From NCBI RefSeq assembly GCF_009707125.1, contig NZ_WLVL01000004.1, forward strand, positions 43,846 through 107,845: DNA of 64,000 bases, in the 5' to 3' direction. The DNA is from Arsenicicoccus cauae (GTDB taxonomy: Bacteria; Actinomycetota; Actinomycetes; Actinomycetales; Dermatophilaceae). This document shows, piece by piece, positions 51,504-61,400 of the stretch; the first letter of the stretch is position 1; each line of letters begins with the position of its first letter. The notes under the pieces are model-generated. The model was not told the DNA's origin and made no database searches. It worked only from the letters and a program-made list of their open reading frames with translations. Made by a program: the position numbers and the translations under genes.

Positions 51504-52202
51504 ATGACGCGCCCCACCCGCACCCTCCAGCCGATGACCCCGGTGCAGCAGCTGCGTGCCGGCCGCCTGCCGCGACGGATCACGCAGCTGATGGTGGGGC
51601 TCACGCTCTACGGCGTGTCGATGAGCATGATCATCCGCGCAGCCCTCGGCCTGGACCCGTGGGACGTCTTCCACGTCGGGGTTGCCCTGCACCTGCCGAT
51701 GTCGATCGGGGTCACCGTCATCGTCGTGGGCGTGGCCGTGCTGCTGGCGTGGATACCGCTGCGGCAGTGGCCGGGTCTCGGCACGGTGGCCAACGCGGTC
51801 TGGATCGGCGTCGCCACCGACTGGACGCTGAGCTGGCTCGACGCGCCGTCGTCCCTGTGGGTGCGCGCGGTTCTCCTCGTGGCCGGGATCGTGCTCAACG
51901 GGCTGGCAGGCGCGCTCTACATCGGGGCGCAGCTCGGGCCTGGCCCGCGGGACGGCCTGATGACCGGCATCGCGCACCGCACGGGCCTGTCGCTGCGGCT
52001 CGTGCGCACCTCGCTGGAGGTCACCGTCCTCGCCGTCGGCTGGCTGCTCGGCGGCGGCGTGGGCCTCGGGACCGTGCTGTATGCCGTGGGCATCGGGCCG
52101 ATCGTGCAGCACCTGCTGCCCTGGTGCATCGTGCCGGTCACGGCCCCCACCACCCCCTCGCCGACTGGTCACTTCCCGACGGCGTCGCGCGCCGGGAAGT
52201 GA
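51504..52202 (+). CDS. YczE/YyaS/YitT-like membrane protein
   Basis: 232 residues with five or six membrane segments. LMVGLTLYGVSMSMIIRAALGLDPWDVFHVG and GALYIGAQLGPGPRDGLMTGIAHRTGLSLRLVRTSLEV are the two pseudo-repeats of YczE proteins (DPWDV and GPRDG). They are usually controlled by a divergent MocR protein. The last about 12 residues (TGHFPTASRAGK) are encoded by one arm of a dispersed palindrome, so the C-terminus may have been changed by repeat insertion. GATGAT lies 6 nt before the ATG. Confidence 0.85.
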   Translation: MTRPTRTLQPMTPVQQLRAGRLPRRITQLMVGLTLYGVSMSMIIRAALGLDPWDVFHVGVALHLPMSIGVTVIVVGVAVLLAWIPLRQWPGLGTVANAVWIGVATDWTLSWLDAPSSLWVRAVLLVAGIVLNGLAGALYIGAQLGPGPRDGLMTGIAHRTGLSLRLVRTSLEVTVLAVGWLLGGGVGLGTVLYAVGIGPIVQHLLPWCIVPVTAPTTPSPTGHFPTASRAGK

Positions 52203-52212
52203 CCAGTCGGCG
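52159..52212. repeat. GTGACCAGTCGGCG palindrome, copy 4
   Basis: Arms CGCCGACTGGTCACTTCCC (52159-52177) and its complement (52194-52212) pair perfectly over 19 bp with a 16-bp loop. It overlaps the stop codon of the yczE-like gene and lies between convergent genes. Confidence 0.9.
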
Positions 52213-52224
52213 GGGGTGGGAGGG

Positions 52225-53097
52225 CTAGGGAGCGGCCGGCTGACCCTCGGCGGCGCTCGGCGTGGCCGGGAGCGCCGCCGTGTGACCGCGGTGACGCATC
52301 CGGCGCTCGATGAGGCCGGCCAGCGTGGTGAGGGCGTAGTTCATCACGATGTAGAGGACCGCCACGAAGATCAGCGCCGGCACGACGTTGCCCTGCCAGG
52401 AGCCGATCTGGTCGGCCTTGCGCAACAGCTCCTCGTAGAGGATGACGTAGCCCAGCGCCGTGTCCTTGAGCACCACGACCAGCTGGCTGACCAGCGACGG
52501 GAGCATGGCGGTGAGGGCCTGGGGGAGCTGCACGGAGCGCATCACCTGGCCGGGGCGCAGGCCGATCGAAAGCCCCGCCTCGGCCTGGCCCTTGGGGAGG
52601 TTGTTGACGCCGGAGCGGACCAGCTCGGCGATGACGGAGCCGTTGTAGAGCGTGAGCCCGGTGACCACGCCCGCGAGGGACTCGTAGCCGGGGAACATCC
52701 CGCGGTCGACGTAGAGGGCGTACGACCCGAGCATCATCACGAGCACCGGGATCGCACGAAAGACCTCCACGACCGCCCCGCACAGCCAACGGACGGGGGT
52801 CATCCCCGACAGGCGCCCGACACCCAGCAGCAGACCGATCACCGACGCGGCCGCGATCGAGATGGCGGCGGCGCGCAGCGTGCCGAGGATGCCGGGCAGG
52901 AGGTACTCCGACCAGACGTCCGTCCACAGCAGCGGGCGCCACTTGGCGGCCGCGAGCTGGCCCTTGGCGCCGAGCTGCATCAGGACCCAGACCCCGATCG
53001 CGACGGCGACCAGCAGGAGGACCCCGGCGACGACGCGCTGGTTGCGGCGGGTCCGCGGACCGGGGGCGTCGAACAGGACGGATGCGTCCGAGCTCAT
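52225..53097 (-). CDS. gluD: Glutamate-type ABC permease
   Basis: 290 residues with five or six membrane segments. The HisMQ-type permease core is LPGILGTLRAAAISIAAASVIGLLLGVG with VFRAIPVLVMMLGSYALY, and the EAA loop is GQAEAGLSIGLRPGQVMRSVQLPQALTAMLPSL. It pairs with the gene at 53094. The order of genes (ATPase, binding protein, permease, permease) is that of corynebacterial gluABCD. It overlaps the preceding permease by four bases. Confidence 0.88.
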   Translation of the reverse strand: MSSDASVLFDAPGPRTRRNQRVVAGVLLLVAVAIGVWVLMQLGAKGQLAAAKWRPLLWTDVWSEYLLPGILGTLRAAAISIAAASVIGLLLGVGRLSGMTPVRWLCGAVVEVFRAIPVLVMMLGSYALYVDRGMFPGYESLAGVVTGLTLYNGSVIAELVRSGVNNLPKGQAEAGLSIGLRPGQVMRSVQLPQALTAMLPSLVSQLVVVLKDTALGYVILYEELLRKADQIGSWQGNVVPALIFVAVLYIVMNYALTTLAGLIERRMRHRGHTAALPATPSAAEGQPAAP

Positions 53098-53774
53098 CGC
53101 TTGACCTCCAGGCGGGTGGCGAGACGGGTGAAGAGCAGCCCCATCGGCAGCGTGAGGATCACGAAGCCCAGCGCGACGATCACGAAGAAGGCCATGATCG
53201 CGTCGGGCCGGTCCTCGATGACCTGGGCCTGCAGGTAGGAGATCTCGGCGACGCCGATGACGGACACGACCGTGGTGTTCTTGGTCAGGGCGATGAGCGT
53301 GTTGCCGAGCGGCACCAACGCGGCGCGGAAGGCCTGCGGCAGCACGACCTGGGTCAGCGTCTGGCGGAAGCCCAGGCCGAGGGAACGGGCCGCCTCCGCC
53401 TGGCCGACGGGCACGGTGTTGACGCCCGACCGCAGCGCCTCGCACACGAACGCGGCGGTGTAGATCGACAGCGCCGCCACCGCGAACCTGACGTTGTTGT
53501 CCCTGATGAAGGTCGGCGACTGGGCGCTGGCGAGGCGCAGGTTGAGCTGCGCGACGAGCCCGAGCGAGCAGAAGACGACGATCAGCGTCAGCGGGGTGTT
53601 GCGGACGACGTTGACGTACAGCGATCCGAGGAAGCGCAGCATCGGGACGGGGGACAGGCGGAAGATCGCGAGGATCGTCCCGATGACGAGGGCGCCGATG
53701 CCGGACATGACCGTCAGCTTGATGGTCATCCAGAACGCGCCGAGGATGTCGAACTCGCTGAAGAGCTCTTGCAT
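53094..53774 (-). CDS. gluC: Glutamate-type ABC permease
   Basis: 226 residues. The permease core FWMTIKLTVMSGIGALVIGTILAIFRLSP, VRNTPLTLIVVFCSL and the EAA loop GQAEAARSLGLGFRQTLTQVVLPQAFRAALVPL match polar amino acid permeases, in particular GluC. It starts after a 44-bp palindrome that separates it from the binding-protein gene. Confidence 0.9.
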   Translation of the reverse strand: MQELFSEFDILGAFWMTIKLTVMSGIGALVIGTILAIFRLSPVPMLRFLGSLYVNVVRNTPLTLIVVFCSLGLVAQLNLRLASAQSPTFIRDNNVRFAVAALSIYTAAFVCEALRSGVNTVPVGQAEAARSLGLGFRQTLTQVVLPQAFRAALVPLGNTLIALTKNTTVVSVIGVAEISYLQAQVIEDRPDAIMAFFVIVALGFVILTLPMGLLFTRLATRLEVKR

Positions 53775-53810
53775 CCGGACTCCTTGGGGGTGGGGGGCCG
53801 GCGGGGGTGC

Positions 53811-53854
53811 GGTGAGCCCGTATGCCGGGGCGCCCCGGCATACGGGCTCACCGT
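53811..53854. repeat. Perfect 44-bp palindrome between gluB and gluC
   Basis: Arms of 22 bp with no loop begin CGGTGAGCCCGTATGCCGGG and are centred between 53832 and 53833. In the mRNA this makes a strong stem between the binding protein and permease genes, as expected for uneven expression of the two. Confidence 0.9.
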
Positions 53855-53909
53855 GCGAGGCGCCTCCCCGCCGCGAGGAGGGTGCGGCGGGGAGGACGCG
53901 AGCCCGAGG

Positions 53910-54767
53910 TCAGGCGCAGGCCGCGGGCTTCGGGGGGTTCTTGCTGGTGTCGACCTTGAAGCCGCCGGTGCCGAGGTTCTTGTCGATCGACTTCTGCCAC
54001 TCGCCGGACGAGATGTACTTGGTGATCGCGTCGGTGACCTTCTGGCAGGTGGCGGTGTCGCCCTTCTTGATGCCGACGCCGTAGTTCTCGGTGCTGAAGG
54101 TCTTGCCGACGACCTTGAGCTTGCCTTGGTACTGCGACTGGCCGGCGTAGCCCGCGAGGATCGTGTTGTCCGTGCTCAGCGCGTCGATGGAGCCGCTGGA
54201 CAGGGCCTCCACGCACTTGGAGTAGGTGTCGTACTCCTGGAGCTGGACGTTGGGGTACTGGTCCTTGATCTTGGTGGCCGAGGTGGAGCCCTTGACCGAG
54301 CAGAGCTTCTTGCCGGAGAGAGCGTCGGGGCCGGTGATCGTGGTGTCGTCCGCCCGGACGAGCAGGTCCTGGCCGGCCACGAAGTAGGGGCCGGCGAAGT
54401 CGACCTTCTGCTTGCGCTTGTCGGTGATCGAGTAGGTGCCGACGATGTAGGACACCTTGCCGGCCTGCAGCATGGCCTCGCGCTGGGCGCTGACGGCCTC
54501 GACGAACTCGGGGGTCTTGCCCATCTCCTTGGCGATGTAGGTCGCCAGGTCCACGTCGAAGCCGGAATAGGTCGAGCCCTGCTTGAGGCCGAGGCCGGGC
54601 TGGTCGAACTTGATGCCGACCTTGACGGTCCCCCCGCCGGCGCCGGAGGAGGCGCCGGAGCCGGACGAGCCGGAGCCGGCCTGGTCGCCGGAGCTGCCGC
54701 AGGCGGCGAGGGAGGTGGCGGCGAGCGCGATGGCTGCCGCGGCGGTGGTGGTGCGACGGATCGTCAT
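53910..54767 (-). CDS. gluB: Glutamate-type ABC substrate-binding protein
   Basis: 285 residues. The lipoprotein signal ends AATSLAAC. SBP_bac_3 motifs are VKVGIKFDQPGLGLKQGSTYSGFDVDLATYIAKEMG, SITDKRKQKVDFAGPYFVAGQDLLV, LCSVKGSTSATKI and DALSTDNTILAGY. KKGDTATCQKVTDAI completes the fold. It captures glutamate or a related acidic amino acid; the precise ligand is inferred from operon type. Confidence 0.9.
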   Translation of the reverse strand: MTIRRTTTAAAAIALAATSLAACGSSGDQAGSGSSGSGASSGAGGGTVKVGIKFDQPGLGLKQGSTYSGFDVDLATYIAKEMGKTPEFVEAVSAQREAMLQAGKVSYIVGTYSITDKRKQKVDFAGPYFVAGQDLLVRADDTTITGPDALSGKKLCSVKGSTSATKIKDQYPNVQLQEYDTYSKCVEALSSGSIDALSTDNTILAGYAGQSQYQGKLKVVGKTFSTENYGVGIKKGDTATCQKVTDAITKYISSGEWQKSIDKNLGTGGFKVDTSKNPPKPAACA

Positions 54768-54800
54768 GAGATCTCCTCGGGTGGTGGCCGGCGGGCCGGC

Positions 54801-55571
54801 TCAGTGGGTGAGGATCTTGCCGAGGAAGTCCTTGGCGCGATCCGACTGGGGGTTGGTGAAGAACTGCTCGGGGGTGGCCTGCTCGACGATTCGCCCGTCG
54901 GACATGAACACGACACGGTCCGCGGCCTTGCGGGCGAAGCCCATCTCGTGGGTGACGACGATCATGGTCATGCCGGAGCGGGCCAGCTGGGTCATGACGT
55001 CGAGGACCTCGTTGATCATCTCGGGGTCCAGGGCCGACGTCGGCTCGTCGAAGAGCATGACCTTGGGGTCCATGGCCAGGGAGCGGGCGATCGCGACGCG
55101 CTGCTGCTGGCCGCCGGACAGCTGGGCGGGGTACTTGTCGGCCTGGTGCCCGACGCCCACCCGGTCCAGGAGCTGGCGGGCCCGGGCCTCGGCGTCCTTG
55201 CGGCCGACCCCGCGCACCTTGGTCGGGCCGAGGGTGACGTTGTCGAGGATCGTCTTGTGGGCGAAGAGGTTGAACGACTGGAAGACCATGCCCACGTCGG
55301 ACCGCAGCTGGGCGAGGGCCTTGCCCTCCTCGGGGAGGGGGCGGCCGTCGATGGAGATGGAGCCGGACTCTATGGTCTCGAGCCGGTTGATCGTGCGGCA
55401 CAGGGTCGACTTGCCCGACCCCGAGGGGCCGATCAGGACGACGACCTCACCCTCGTGGACCGTCAGGTCGATGTCGCGGAGGACGTGCAGGTCCCCGAAG
55501 TGCTTGTTGACCTGCTCCATCACCACGAGGGGACGGCGGTCGCCCGAGGGGGCGCTGGCGGCGGTGCTCAT
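54801..55571 (-). CDS. gluA: Amino acid ABC transporter ATP-binding protein
   Basis: 256 residues. Walker A is GPSGSGKST, followed by the Q-loop [10 protein letters not shown], signature [16 protein letters not shown] and Walker [15 protein letters not shown], then the H-loop [10 protein letters not shown]. This is the GlnQ/GluA class. It is the first gene of the glu operon on the minus strand. Confidence 0.93.
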   Translation of the reverse strand: MSTAASAPSGDRRPLVVMEQVNKHFGDLHVLRDIDLTVHEGEVVVLIGPSGSGKSTLCRTINRLETIESGSISIDGRPLPEEGKALAQLRSDVGMVFQSFNLFAHKTILDNVTLGPTKVRGVGRKDAEARARQLLDRVGVGHQADKYPAQLSGGQQQRVAIARSLAMDPKVMLFDEPTSALDPEMINEVLDVMTQLARSGMTMIVVTHEMGFARKAADRVVFMSDGRIVEQATPEQFFTNPQSDRAKDFLGKILTH

Positions 55572-55723
55572 GGAGGGGAGAGTAGCCCCCGACTCCGACG
55601 CGGTCTCCCCCTATCGGCCTAGGTAGGGGAACGGTTGGCAGATCGTGACCATGGTGTGCAACCTGAGGAGCGGCGCCCGCGTCCTTCGGGTGTCAGCACC
55701 TCTTGGGGGAGGGATGGAGCCCC

Positions 55724-56242
55724 ATGGACGAGCGCGACGAGGAGTTCACTGCCTTCGTGGCAGCACGCTCCGGACCGTTGCTCCGCTACGCGTACCTGCT
55801 GACGGGTGATCACGCCGCGGCGGAGGACCTGCTCCAGAGCACTCTGGTCAAGGTCTACCTGTCGTGGCACAAGATCGCGGACCACAGGTCCGTCGATGCC
55901 TACACCCGCACGGCCATGACGCGCACCAACATCTCGGTGTGGCGCAAGGTCGGGCGGCGTGAGTACGCAACGGAGACGACACCGGACCAGGCCGTCGACG
56001 ACCGGCACGACATCGACGAGCGGGACGGGATGTGGGCGTTGCTGCAGACGCTCGGGTCGCGTCAGCGCACGGCGCTCGTGCTCCGGTTCTACGAGGACCT
56101 CCCGGAGGCGGAGATAGCAGACGTCATGGGGTGCTCCCTGGGCACGGTGAAGAGCCAGATCTCACGTGGCCTGGCCAACCTGCGCAAGGTCGTGCCTGCC
56201 CGTGACGAGGTGTGGGAGAGGGGGTTGGGTCATGCGGGATGA
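55724..56242 (+). CDS. SigE-family ECF RNA polymerase sigma factor
   Basis: 172 residues. Region 2 is EEFTAFVAARSGPLLRYAYLLTGDHAAAEDLLQSTLVKVYLSWHKI, and region 4 is SRQRTALVLRFYEDLPEAEIADVMGCSLGTVKSQISRGLANL. This short form is the actinobacterial SigE family. The ATG at 55724 has GGAG upstream; a longer TTG start is less likely. The stop overlaps the next gene by 11 bp, which suggests the next product is its regulator or partner. Confidence 0.93.
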   Translation: MDERDEEFTAFVAARSGPLLRYAYLLTGDHAAAEDLLQSTLVKVYLSWHKIADHRSVDAYTRTAMTRTNISVWRKVGRREYATETTPDQAVDDRHDIDERDGMWALLQTLGSRQRTALVLRFYEDLPEAEIADVMGCSLGTVKSQISRGLANLRKVVPARDEVWERGLGHAG

Positions 56243-57227
56243 CGATCTCGGACGCCTGGTGAGGCGGGCGTTGGAGGGGCACGCCCACGACGTGCGGCCC
56301 TCGCCCGACCTCGGTGAGTGGGTCGTGGAGCGCGGCAAGGTCGTGCGTCGCCGCCGTCGCGTGACCGCGATGGCCGGTGCGGGCACGACGCTCGCGCTGG
56401 TGGTGGGGGCGGCGGTCCTCGTGCCGCGGCTCTCGGACGGTCAGGACCCCGAGGACAAGGTCGTGCCTGCGACACCCCCGACGTCGCAGGTCACGACGGA
56501 GCCCGCCGACCCGACGCCCGCGCCCAGCAGCACCCGGTCCGGCGGGGGGCCGAGCCCCCGCACCAGCACTCCGGGGGCTACCTCCGACGAGCCGTCTGCC
56601 CCCCGCTCCACGTCGGCGTCGCCGACGGACGTCCCATCGGCCACGTCGACGTCGAGCCCGGCGAGCACACCGACCCCGGCGAGCACACCGACCCCGGCGA
56701 GCACGCCGACCGCGACGGGCGGGACCGCGTCGGGCGAGAGCTTCGACACCCCCTTCGGTCCCGTGGGGTTCCCCACCGGCGCCCGCGTCAAGATCGCCGG
56801 CACCCGCGTCGGGGACCGCTATGTCGCCCTCGTGGGGTCCCACGACTCGACGACCGACTCGGCACCGCCCAACCAGGCGCGGCTCCTCAGCGTGGCGAGC
56901 GACGGGTCGGCCATCGTGCTCGCCTCGGCGGGCAACGGCTCGGCCCACAGCTTCGCGACCAGCCCCAACGGCCGCTTCGTCGTCGTGGCGATCCACGACG
57001 ACGGCGGCGAGCGGCTCGAGGCCTACCGCGTCGGTCAGCCGGGCACGCGCGCGTCCTACATCGTGCCCGAGGAGTGGCAGGGCGAGATCGTCGGCTGGGC
57101 CAGCGAGGGCGTGACCGTCAAGGGCACCGGGGCCCCGCACGAGCTGGTCTGGCAGATGGACTCCGGGCGCGTGACCGTGCGCGCCCAGCCCGACGCCGAG
57201 CCGACCACGCTCGTCACGGGGCGCTAG
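56232..57227 (+). CDS. Putative sigma-partner membrane protein
   Basis: 331 residues. A cytoplasmic start (DDDLGRLVRRALEGHAHDVRPSPDL) is followed by one membrane helix (AMAGAGTTLALVVGAAVLV) and a long Thr/Pro/Ser linker with three copies of an 18-bp repeat coding ASTPTP (56658-56711). The extracytoplasmic domain from about 175 is strand-rich (FDTPFGPVGFPTGARVKIAG, SFATSPNGRFVVVAIHDDGGE), beta-propeller-like. No zinc anti-sigma HxxxCxxC motif is seen. It overlaps the sigma gene and may tether or sense for it. Confidence 0.72.
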   Translation: MRDDDLGRLVRRALEGHAHDVRPSPDLGEWVVERGKVVRRRRRVTAMAGAGTTLALVVGAAVLVPRLSDGQDPEDKVVPATPPTSQVTTEPADPTPAPSSTRSGGGPSPRTSTPGATSDEPSAPRSTSASPTDVPSATSTSSPASTPTPASTPTPASTPTATGGTASGESFDTPFGPVGFPTGARVKIAGTRVGDRYVALVGSHDSTTDSAPPNQARLLSVASDGSAIVLASAGNGSAHSFATSPNGRFVVVAIHDDGGERLEAYRVGQPGTRASYIVPEEWQGEIVGWASEGVTVKGTGAPHELVWQMDSGRVTVRAQPDAEPTTLVTGR

Positions 57228-57294
57228 GTTGGCGGAGCGGCCGTCGTCGGTCGCCATGCGTTCACTCGCGGGTCGCCAGGGAGGACGGGGCCGT

Positions 57295-58119
57295 ATGCCG
57301 AAGGACGTGGTCGAGCTGGCCGACGGCTCGCGCCTGGCGGTGTGGCGGTCCGGCGTCGAGGGCGGCGCGCCGGTGCTGCTGCTGCCGGGCATGAGCCAGG
57401 ACCACCGGCTCTACGACGTGCTGGTCGCCGAGCTCGCGGCGCGCGGGGTGCTCGAGGGCGACGTCGAGACCATCGCGATCGACCAGCGCGGCACCGGTGA
57501 CAGCGACGACATGGACCGGAGGGACCCGCCGACCACGGGATCCTTCGCGGACGACGCGGCCTGGGTGCTGGAGCGGCTGGGCGTGGGGCGGGCGCACGTG
57601 GTCGGCCACTCCATGGGTGGACGCATCGCGCAGTGGCTCGCGATCCGGCACCCCGAGCGCGTCGCGAGCCTGACCCTGCTGTGCACCTCGCCGGGGGACC
57701 GGCACGGGGTCCCGCGGGCGGACGACGTCGACGCCACCATCGCGCGGTGCGACCCGATGGAGATGGCCCTGCTGAGCTACACCCCCGCCTGGCTCGGGGC
57801 GCACCACGAGCTCGCCGAGTCCGCCGACGCGGCGACCACGACCCGATCGGCGCAGCGGGGCCTGCACTATCGCGCCTCCCACGGCCACGACGCGTGGGAC
57901 TCGCTGCCCCGCATCGCCGCGCCCACCGTCGTGGTCCACGGGGATGCCGATCGCGTCAACCCGCTGGGCAACGGCGAGCTGCTCGCCCGCCGCATACCCG
58001 GGGCCGAGCTGGTGGTGCTGCGCGGCGCCCGGCACGGGCTGCCGGTCGAGCACGCGGCCGAGATCGCGGACGTCGTCCTGCGGCGGGTCGCGCCTCGGCG
58101 GTCGGCTCAGCGACGGTGA
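57295..58119 (+). CDS. Alpha/beta hydrolase
   Basis: 274 residues from an ATG with GGAGG about 11 nt upstream; a TTG at 57229 is less likely. LLLPGMSQDHRLYDV, the oxyanion-proximal DQRGTGDSD, nucleophile GHSMGG, acid in VVHGDADRVNP and His in GARHGLP are all present. It belongs to the general lipase, esterase or haloperoxidase-like group; the substrate is not predictable. Confidence 0.87.
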   Translation: MPKDVVELADGSRLAVWRSGVEGGAPVLLLPGMSQDHRLYDVLVAELAARGVLEGDVETIAIDQRGTGDSDDMDRRDPPTTGSFADDAAWVLERLGVGRAHVVGHSMGGRIAQWLAIRHPERVASLTLLCTSPGDRHGVPRADDVDATIARCDPMEMALLSYTPAWLGAHHELAESADAATTTRSAQRGLHYRASHGHDAWDSLPRIAAPTVVVHGDADRVNPLGNGELLARRIPGAELVVLRGARHGLPVEHAAEIADVVLRRVAPRRSAQRR

Positions 58120-58146
58120 GCGCCCGGACGACGGGACGACCCCGCG

Positions 58147-58425
58147 TCACCGGCGCTCCTCCCGCCGGCGCCGCCAGACGTCCCACGCCAGGTCGACCAC
58201 GACCCAGAACGCGCCGAACAGCAGCGCCGCCGAGGCGCTCGCCAGGAACGGCTCGCGCTCGAACAGCCCGAGCCAGCCCATCACCAGCCGAAAGATCAGG
58301 AAGGTGACGGACAGGACCAAGCCCTCGCCCAGGCGCGACCCCCACGACCGGCTCCTGCGCCCGGCCCTCCCCTCGTGTGCGGGGTCGGGCTGGTGCGGGG
58401 GGGCCGGGGAGCGGCGGACCGTCAT
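58147..58425 (-). CDS. Small two-helix membrane protein
   Basis: 92 residues. After a basic, Pro-rich start, two hydrophobic segments appear (VLSVTFLIFRLVMGWLGLF and FLASASAALLFGAFWVVVDLAWDVW), then a basic end RRRREERR. The start overlaps the putA stop by four bases, so it is co-translated with putA. No family is recognised. Confidence 0.6.
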   Translation of the reverse strand: MTVRRSPAPPHQPDPAHEGRAGRRSRSWGSRLGEGLVLSVTFLIFRLVMGWLGLFEREPFLASASAALLFGAFWVVVDLAWDVWRRRREERR

Positions 58426-61400
58426 CGGGCGAGGTCCGGCGCCACGTGACCGTACCGGTGCAGGGTGCGGCTGATCGCCTGCTCGCGCAGGAAGGTCAGC
58501 AGCTCGCGGCGACCGTTGGCCAGCACCGGGTCGGCGAGCACCGTGACGGGGGATCCCGCGAGGGCGTGGACCAGGTCCGCGACCTCGCCGTCCTGCCCGA
58601 CCGCGCGCACCCGCGCCGACGTCTGGCTCCCCTGCAGCCGCTCGACGAAGGTCGGTCGGTCCTCGATGGTGAGCAGCTCGCCCAGGTCGTCGGCGGCCTG
58701 GCGGGCCTCGCCGTCGCCGGTGCGCAGTGCCTCCAGCGGGCCGGCGGCCTGGGGGTCGGCGCTGATGCGCACGGCCGACCCGGCGAGCTCGGCGGCCGCC
58801 AGCAGGCGGACCAGCTCGACCGGGCGGGCGCCGGGCTCGAGCCGGACGGTCACCTCGGGGTGCGGGCGATAGCGGAAGAGGTTGGCCTCCACCGACAGCC
58901 CCGTCTCGTCGACCTCCACGCCGAGCTCGGAGCGCCACGCCTGCGCGTCCGAGCGCAGGGCCGCGTCGAGCCAGGTGCGGGCCTGCTCCAGGTCACCGGC
59001 GTCGCCCGCGCCACCGGCGCCCACGACCAGCGGCGCGAGCCGGCCCACCAGCCGGCGCACGCGGGGCGAGGGCTCGGCCCCGTGCTGCGGCAGCCCGTCC
59101 TCGCTCCACGAGCCGAGCAGGGCCACGTAGTTGGGACCGCCGGCCTTGGCGCCGGGGCCGACCACGGAGTCCTTCCACCCGCCGAAGCTCTGCCGCTGCA
59201 CGATCGCGCCGGTGATGTGGCGGTTGACATAGGCGTTGCCCACGTCGACGTGCTCGGTCCACCAGGCGATCTCGTCGGGGTCGAGGCTGTGCAGCCCGCC
59301 GGTGAGGCCGAAGGCCGTGGCGTTCTGCAGCTCGACCGCCTCCTCGAGCGTCCGGGCGGTCATCAGGCCGAGGACCGGGCCGAACACCTCGGTGAGGTGG
59401 AAGAACGAGCCGGGCCGGACGCCCTCCTTGAGGCCGGGCGACCAGAGGCGACCCGAGTCGTCGAGCTGCTCGGGCTCGACCAGCCAGGACTCGCCGGGCT
59501 CCAGCGTCGTGAGCGCTCGGCGCAGCTTGTCCTCGGGCACCTCGATGATCGGGCCCATGGTGGTGCCGAGGTCGTGCGGCCAGCCGACGCGCAGCGAGCG
59601 CACGGCGTCGACGAGCTGGCGCCGGAAGCGCTCCGACCGCGCCACCGAGCCGACGAGGATGCCGAGCGACGCGGCCGAGCACTTCTGGCCGGCGTGGCCG
59701 AAGGCGCTGCGGACCAGGTCGGCGGCGGCGAGGTCGAGGTCCGCGGCGGGGGTCACGACCAGGGCGTTCTTGCCGGAGGTCTCGCCGTAGACGCGGGGCC
59801 CGGCGGGGTGCTCGGTGCGCCACCCGGCGAACATGCGGGCCGTCTCGGAGGCCCCGGTGAGGATCACGGTGTCGACCTCCCGGTGCGAGACCAGGGCGCG
59901 GCCGGCCTCGCGCTCGTCGGTGCGGACCACCTGCAGCACCTCGCGGGGGACGCCGGCCTCCCACAGCGCCTCGGCGGCCACCTCCACGCAGCCCGGGGTG
60001 GGGTGCGCGGGCTTGATGACGACCGCCGCTCCGGCTGCCAGGGCGGCCAGCACGCCGCCGATGGGGATGGCGACGGGGAAGTTCCACGGCGGGGTGACCA
60101 GCACGACCCGGTCGGGGGTGAAGCGCGACCCGTCGGTGTGCGCGCTCGCGCCGGTCCTGAGCTCCAGCCCGCGCTCGGCGTAGTAGCGCGCGAAGTCGAT
60201 GGCCTCGGAGATCTCCGGGTCGGCCTCGGCGACGGTCTTGCCGCCCTCGGCCGCCATGATCGTGATCAGCTCGCCGCGCCGGGCCTCCAGCGCGCGGGCG
60301 GCGTCACGCAGCACCTGCGCCCGGTCGTATGCCGACCGCCCGGCCCATCCCGGGGCCGCCGCCACCGCGCGGGCGACCACCGCGTCGACCTCGTCCGGGG
60401 TCGACAGGACCGGCGAGGTGCAGGTGTGCGGGTCGGCGGCGAGGGCGTCCCGGGCCCAGGCACGGGTCGCGGGCAGCGACGGGTCGGAGTCGGGGGTGTT
60501 GGCGAAGCGGTCCCCGATGCGGGCGCGCTCGGCGCAGCGGCGCGGGCCGACGGGCGTGGTCGCCATGGCGGCGACCGACTCGCGGAAACGTCGCTCCTGG
60601 TCGGCCATCGCGTCGTGCGGTCGGTCGGCGGCGCCGGGCCGGCCCTTCGGCGAGGCTCCCGTGCCGTCCCCGTCGGCGGAGAACATTGCGTGCAGGAAGT
60701 TCTGCTTCTGGGCGTTCTCCTCGAGGCGCCGGATCAGATAGCTGACCGCGACGTCGAAGTCCTTGGGCGCGACCACGGGGGTGTAGAGCAGGACCGACCC
60801 CACGGCGGCCTTGACCGCGCGAGCCTGGCTGGGCGCCATCCCTTGCAGCATCTCGATGTCCAGCGCGTCCAGGCACCCGCGCCGCTGGGCGAGGAGGTAG
60901 GCGACGGCGGTGTCGAAGAGGTTGTGCGAGGCGACGCCGAGGCGCATGACCTCGGTGGCGTCGGGGCGCAGCGCGCGCTCGACGAACGCCAGGTAGTTGG
61001 CGTCGACGTCCTCCTTGGTGGTGTAGGGCGCCTGCTCCCAGTCGTGCAGCTCGGCCTCGACCTGCTCCATGGCGAGGTTGGCGCCCTTGACGACGCGGAC
61101 CTTGATGCCGGCGTGCCCTGCGGCCCGGCGGCGGCGGGCGAGGTCGAGCATGCGCTCCAGGGCAGGCAGCGCGTCGGGGAGATAGGCCTGCAGGACGATG
61201 CCGGCCTCGAGGTCGTGGAACTCCTCCTCGGCCAGCAGCCGCTCGAAGACCGCCATGGTCAGGTCGAGGTCCTTGTACTCCTCCATGTCGAGGTTGACGA
61301 AGGCGTGCGGAGTCTTGGCGACGGCGGTGCGGTAGAGCGGGCGCAGGCGGTCCAGGACCCGGTCGACGGTGCCCTCGCTGTCCCACGTCGAGATCTGGCT

